A DNA stretch of 64,000 nucleotides, taken from assembly GCF_030052815.1 (NCBI RefSeq), contig NC_079504.1, positions 57,167,502-57,231,501 of the forward strand. Reading direction: 5' to 3'. Made by a program: the position numbers and the translations under genes. The stretch's first letter is position 1. Each line of letters opens with the position of its first letter. The notes under the pieces are model-generated. The model ran no database searches. It saw only the letters and a program-made list of their open reading frames with translations, and was not told the origin of the DNA. The stretch comes from Hevea brasiliensis (taxonomy: Eukaryota > Streptophyta > Magnoliopsida > Malpighiales > Euphorbiaceae). Below are positions 61,197 to 64,000 of the stretch, one piece after another.

Positions 61197-63791
61197 TGTG
61201 ACAGCAAGCTATGTCACACACACTCTTTTATACATTAATATATTTTAATCAATATTTTTGATTATAGCTTGTGTAATTTGTTTTATTTTAGTCATTATTT
61301 AAATTATAATTTTTTTGAGGTTCCAAAATTTTAAAGAAAATCCAAATGGAGAAACAAAACACTTCCTATATTCATATTCCATCATCTCAACTCCATTTAT
61401 CAAATTCTCAACATTTTTCAATCATTCATTCCTCATATACAAACAATAAATAAATGCTCAAGTTTTGCATTTATAACCATAACTTTCATTATTTACATAA
61501 ACATCAAAATACATTACATAGATCCAAATACATATGAGAAAATCAAAATTAATTTGCCAAAATGACACCTAGTGTCCTACCAATGCTTGAGGTGACAAGG
61601 ACACTCACGATCGGGATCTCGCTAAGCAATGATGCTTAGTGGTGCAATAATATAATAGAAGAAAATAGCAAGAAAATAAATGTGTATGGAATGTGTATGC
61701 TTTCTTTGTTTGGTATTGGTACATTCGTGATTTCATTAACGTTGTTTACTTTTATTCATTTGGTTGCCCCAAGTAACCTACACTAGACCATATGCATCTC
61801 ACAAGGCCAAGTCTCAATACAAAGTCGAATGGCTAAAAGCCATGAAATCATGGCATATTGCCATGTGCCCTATTGGCATGCCAAACTATCCAAACCAATC
61901 TTGTTAGGTATACTAGGGCATTTGAAACTTTTATACTCTTCAATTTGTGAATTTCATGTTTTTGGTGTTACTATTCACCTCATTGGTCAACAAAAATGTT
62001 GACTTTTGGATAGAAAATATGTATATTGACTTTGGCACTCCCAACATACCACATTTGGTGTTTAAAACTTGTTGGCATTAAGTGTTAATACCATTTCAAA
62101 GTGTAAACCCACACAAGCAGAATTTTCAGTTTTGGTGAGTCAACTTCACTGTTCCATTGGACAGAATTTGAAGAAATGTAAAACATGAAAGTTGTTCCTT
62201 ATTTTGTCTAGTTTAATTTATTTTTTTGAATCACTCCATTTGGAGTTTTGTAGCTCCAGATATGGTCCACAAACCACAACTGGCCGGATTCCCATTCTGC
62301 AGAAAATACCATATCTACTCCACTACCATTTGGGTTAGGTTATGGCCATAATTTGGGGTAGGTTCCTTCATGAAAGTTGTTTGTCTATGTCTTAACTTGT
62401 TGCTGTAAACATTTCAGGTCAATTGACCATATCTACAGTGAGTTATGGCCAAATGAACAGTTACTGTTCATTTGGTCAATTCTGTATCCGGATTGGGCCA
62501 AGTTTTGGTCCTCTTGCTTTGGTCTTTTGGGCATGGTTTCTTCAGCAAAAATGTGCCATTATAATCCTAGTTTCATGTACAATTGGCCAAAAACCAATTG
62601 GACTAACACAGCCCAAGTTATGGCAGTGCAAGTGGACTGAAATTTCAATCCCTATAACCTCACTTTGGAATCCCATTCTTCAGTCCATTTGTTGGTCAAA
62701 TTACCTAAAATGGTCACTAATTGACCATTAAAATGCTCTCTAATAATTTCCTAAACCAAGTTTACATTTTGCTCACAAAACCCTAATTCAAATCCATGTT
62801 TTTATACAATATGTCTTAGTTAGGATTTTAATCATTGTTCTTGTATTTATAAACTTCCAACATAACTCTAATTCACTTCAAGCTCATAAAAACAATCCCT
62901 CCTATTCCATAGCTAGGGCAGCCGAAATTCACAAGCTCAAACACATAGGTTTATGTTCATTTAAATCACAATTCTCACTAAGTTTCAAGTCCCAAACCAT
63001 GAAAATAAAGAGTTTAATGGATATAGGTGCACTAACCTCAAGTGGCAGAATTTTTCCAAGCCCCAAACTTCAATTTTCTTCCTCTTGTTGGCTTCCAAGA
63101 GCTTGTTTAAGGTGTAGGGTAAAGTTTTAATGAAGAGGGGTTAGGGAAATATGGTGGAAATGATGGAGATCTAAAGCTTGAAAAGCTTGAATGGAGGTGG
63201 CTATGGAGGTGAGTTTCGGCTGGTCTTTTGGGGAGGGTGGCTGCTGCAATTTCTTTCTTATTTTGGTCTTCTTTTATGTCTTTTAATAGTTTAGTCAAAT
63301 GGTAGATTAATTGTGATTGGTCATAGTTTATAAATGACATCATCAAGATGTCATAAATGAGCTTTTCTTGATTTTTCTTTTCTTTTCATCACTACTCAAT
63401 TTCAATTTAATTTCTAGTAATATTTCTTCATATTTTATGTCATATTAATTATTTACATAACTGGACAAGTCGGCCAAAAATCACCTCAATGACCAAAATG
63501 CCCTCCGTCAAAATTGTCAAAATTTTTCTAGGTATTTTCTTGGCATTCTAATGCCATAGGAACCTCAATAACCCTTCTCTGGAGTCCCAAAAATTATTTT
63601 AAAATTTTTCTCCGTCTAGGGCTCCTCGTTGAACCGCAACTTTTACCCATCGCTCGGGCTGCTTAACTCGGTTGTATTTTATTTCTAAAATTTTTACCAA
63701 ATTTTTCTTATTAATATTTGAGTTAATTATGGTTCTGACTTTAGTTTAAATATTTTTCCATGTACGGAGTTGGTACAGGGAGGGTGTTACA
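61197..63791 (-). mobile_element. Solo LTR H, B-related family
   Basis: 2595 bp, with perfect TGTAG duplications at 61192-61196 and 63792-63796, inserted in the right LTR of Z. In reverse complement it begins TGTAACACCCTCCC and then follows the B LTR through 'gggactccagagaaggg' and 'attagaatgccaagaaaat'. It keeps a segment with 'ccgagcgatgggt' (about 63640) that both B LTRs lack. Hairpin CTAAGC/GCTTAG at 61622-61639. No interior. Confidence 0.93.
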
Positions 63792-64000
63792 TGTAGCACT
63801 CTCAAATTAATTATGGATCTGATTTGATTTTATTTAATATATTAGGGGTTTTTTTTCTTTAATTCAATTTCTTGTATTCTTAATGTATGCTATGTGTTGG
63901 TACCCACCTAGTTATGATCTAAGATATTAATTGAAGAACTGAAAGGTGAAGATTAATATTGAAAAATCAAGATTTTGAACCTAGGAAATCTGACCTAGAG

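Larger units (their letters stand above)
44108..64000 (+). mobile_element. Element Z: right LTR copy, split by C and H, runs off the window
   Basis: Pieces 44108-44697, 61046-61196 and 63797-64000 are collinear with the left copy at 42840-43780 once C and H are removed. 'acacggcccacg' motifs lie near 44460. The two copies are well diverged, so Z is old. Its right end is outside the window. Confidence 0.65.

Noticed and set aside
1..64000. Host genes or an envelope-bearing or caulimovirus-like insertion
   Set aside because: All recognisable protein motifs belong to gypsy gag-pol, gag-only elements or copia gag-pol. No envelope, movement protein or coat motif was seen on either strand.

Overview
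This window looks like intergenic repeat DNA from an AT-rich eudicot genome. Long Ty3/gypsy and Ty1/copia LTR elements sit inside one another, and the RNA-directed primer sites are the usual plant initiator tRNA-Met type. I cannot name the species; a woody dicot such as a member of Euphorbiaceae is only a guess. I found no host protein gene, rRNA, tRNA gene or CRISPR array. Almost every ORF is either a decayed retrotransposon reading frame or an antisense ORF inside an LTR.

Layout. (1) 1-3197: a partial LTR of the family called C here (1-2731) interrupts the tail of an older Tekay-type LTR (to 2998). (2) 3198-37579: one large composite. The host is a minus-strand Tekay/Del-like chromovirus, element F, with 5' LTR 34053-37574, a 3' LTR remnant 3203-4043, and target duplications GGTTG/GGCTG. 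It was invaded by a minus-strand B/C-type LTR (I, 4044-13597), which itself received the plus-strand chromovirus D (4134-10969, TSD TTTAT). F was also hit by the copia element E (14324-27667, TSD GCTTG) and by solo LTR R2 (27971-31543, TSD AATAT). E's 3' LTR then received solo LTR R1 (22520-26173, TSD TGTTC). A deletion at about 13597 fused I to the pol of F. (3) 37580-39250: relic LTR and gag scrap of a Tat/Athila-like element, the target of F. (4) 39616-40640: one end of a CACTA-like DNA transposon with subterminal repeats. (5) 40705-42805: a solo copia LTR (TSD GTTAC) of the same family as E. (6) 42806-64000: a Tat-like element with two LTR copies (Z). Its right LTR is split by element C (44698-61040, TSD TTTTC) and by solo LTR H (61197-63791, TSD TGTAG). 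Element C in turn carries element B in its 5' LTR (44750-52285, TSD ACTAA/GCTAA) and a 294-bp TRIM in its gag (TSD AAGAG).

How they relate. D and F encode the Tekay-type gag-pol with a C-terminal chromodomain. B and C encode only gag, between LTRs of 3.0-3.7 kb that far outweigh their 1.5-kb interiors, so they are non-autonomous TR-GAG-like elements. B, C and D share LTR termini, a tRNA-Met primer site where it is preserved, and an identical pre-PPT hairpin exactly 18 nt from the 3' LTR. This suggests that B and C were mobilised by enzymes of D/F-type relatives. None of the copies looks able to encode a full set of proteins now. Most nonsense codons can be explained by C-to-T or G-to-A change. 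All identities and boundaries were read by eye.
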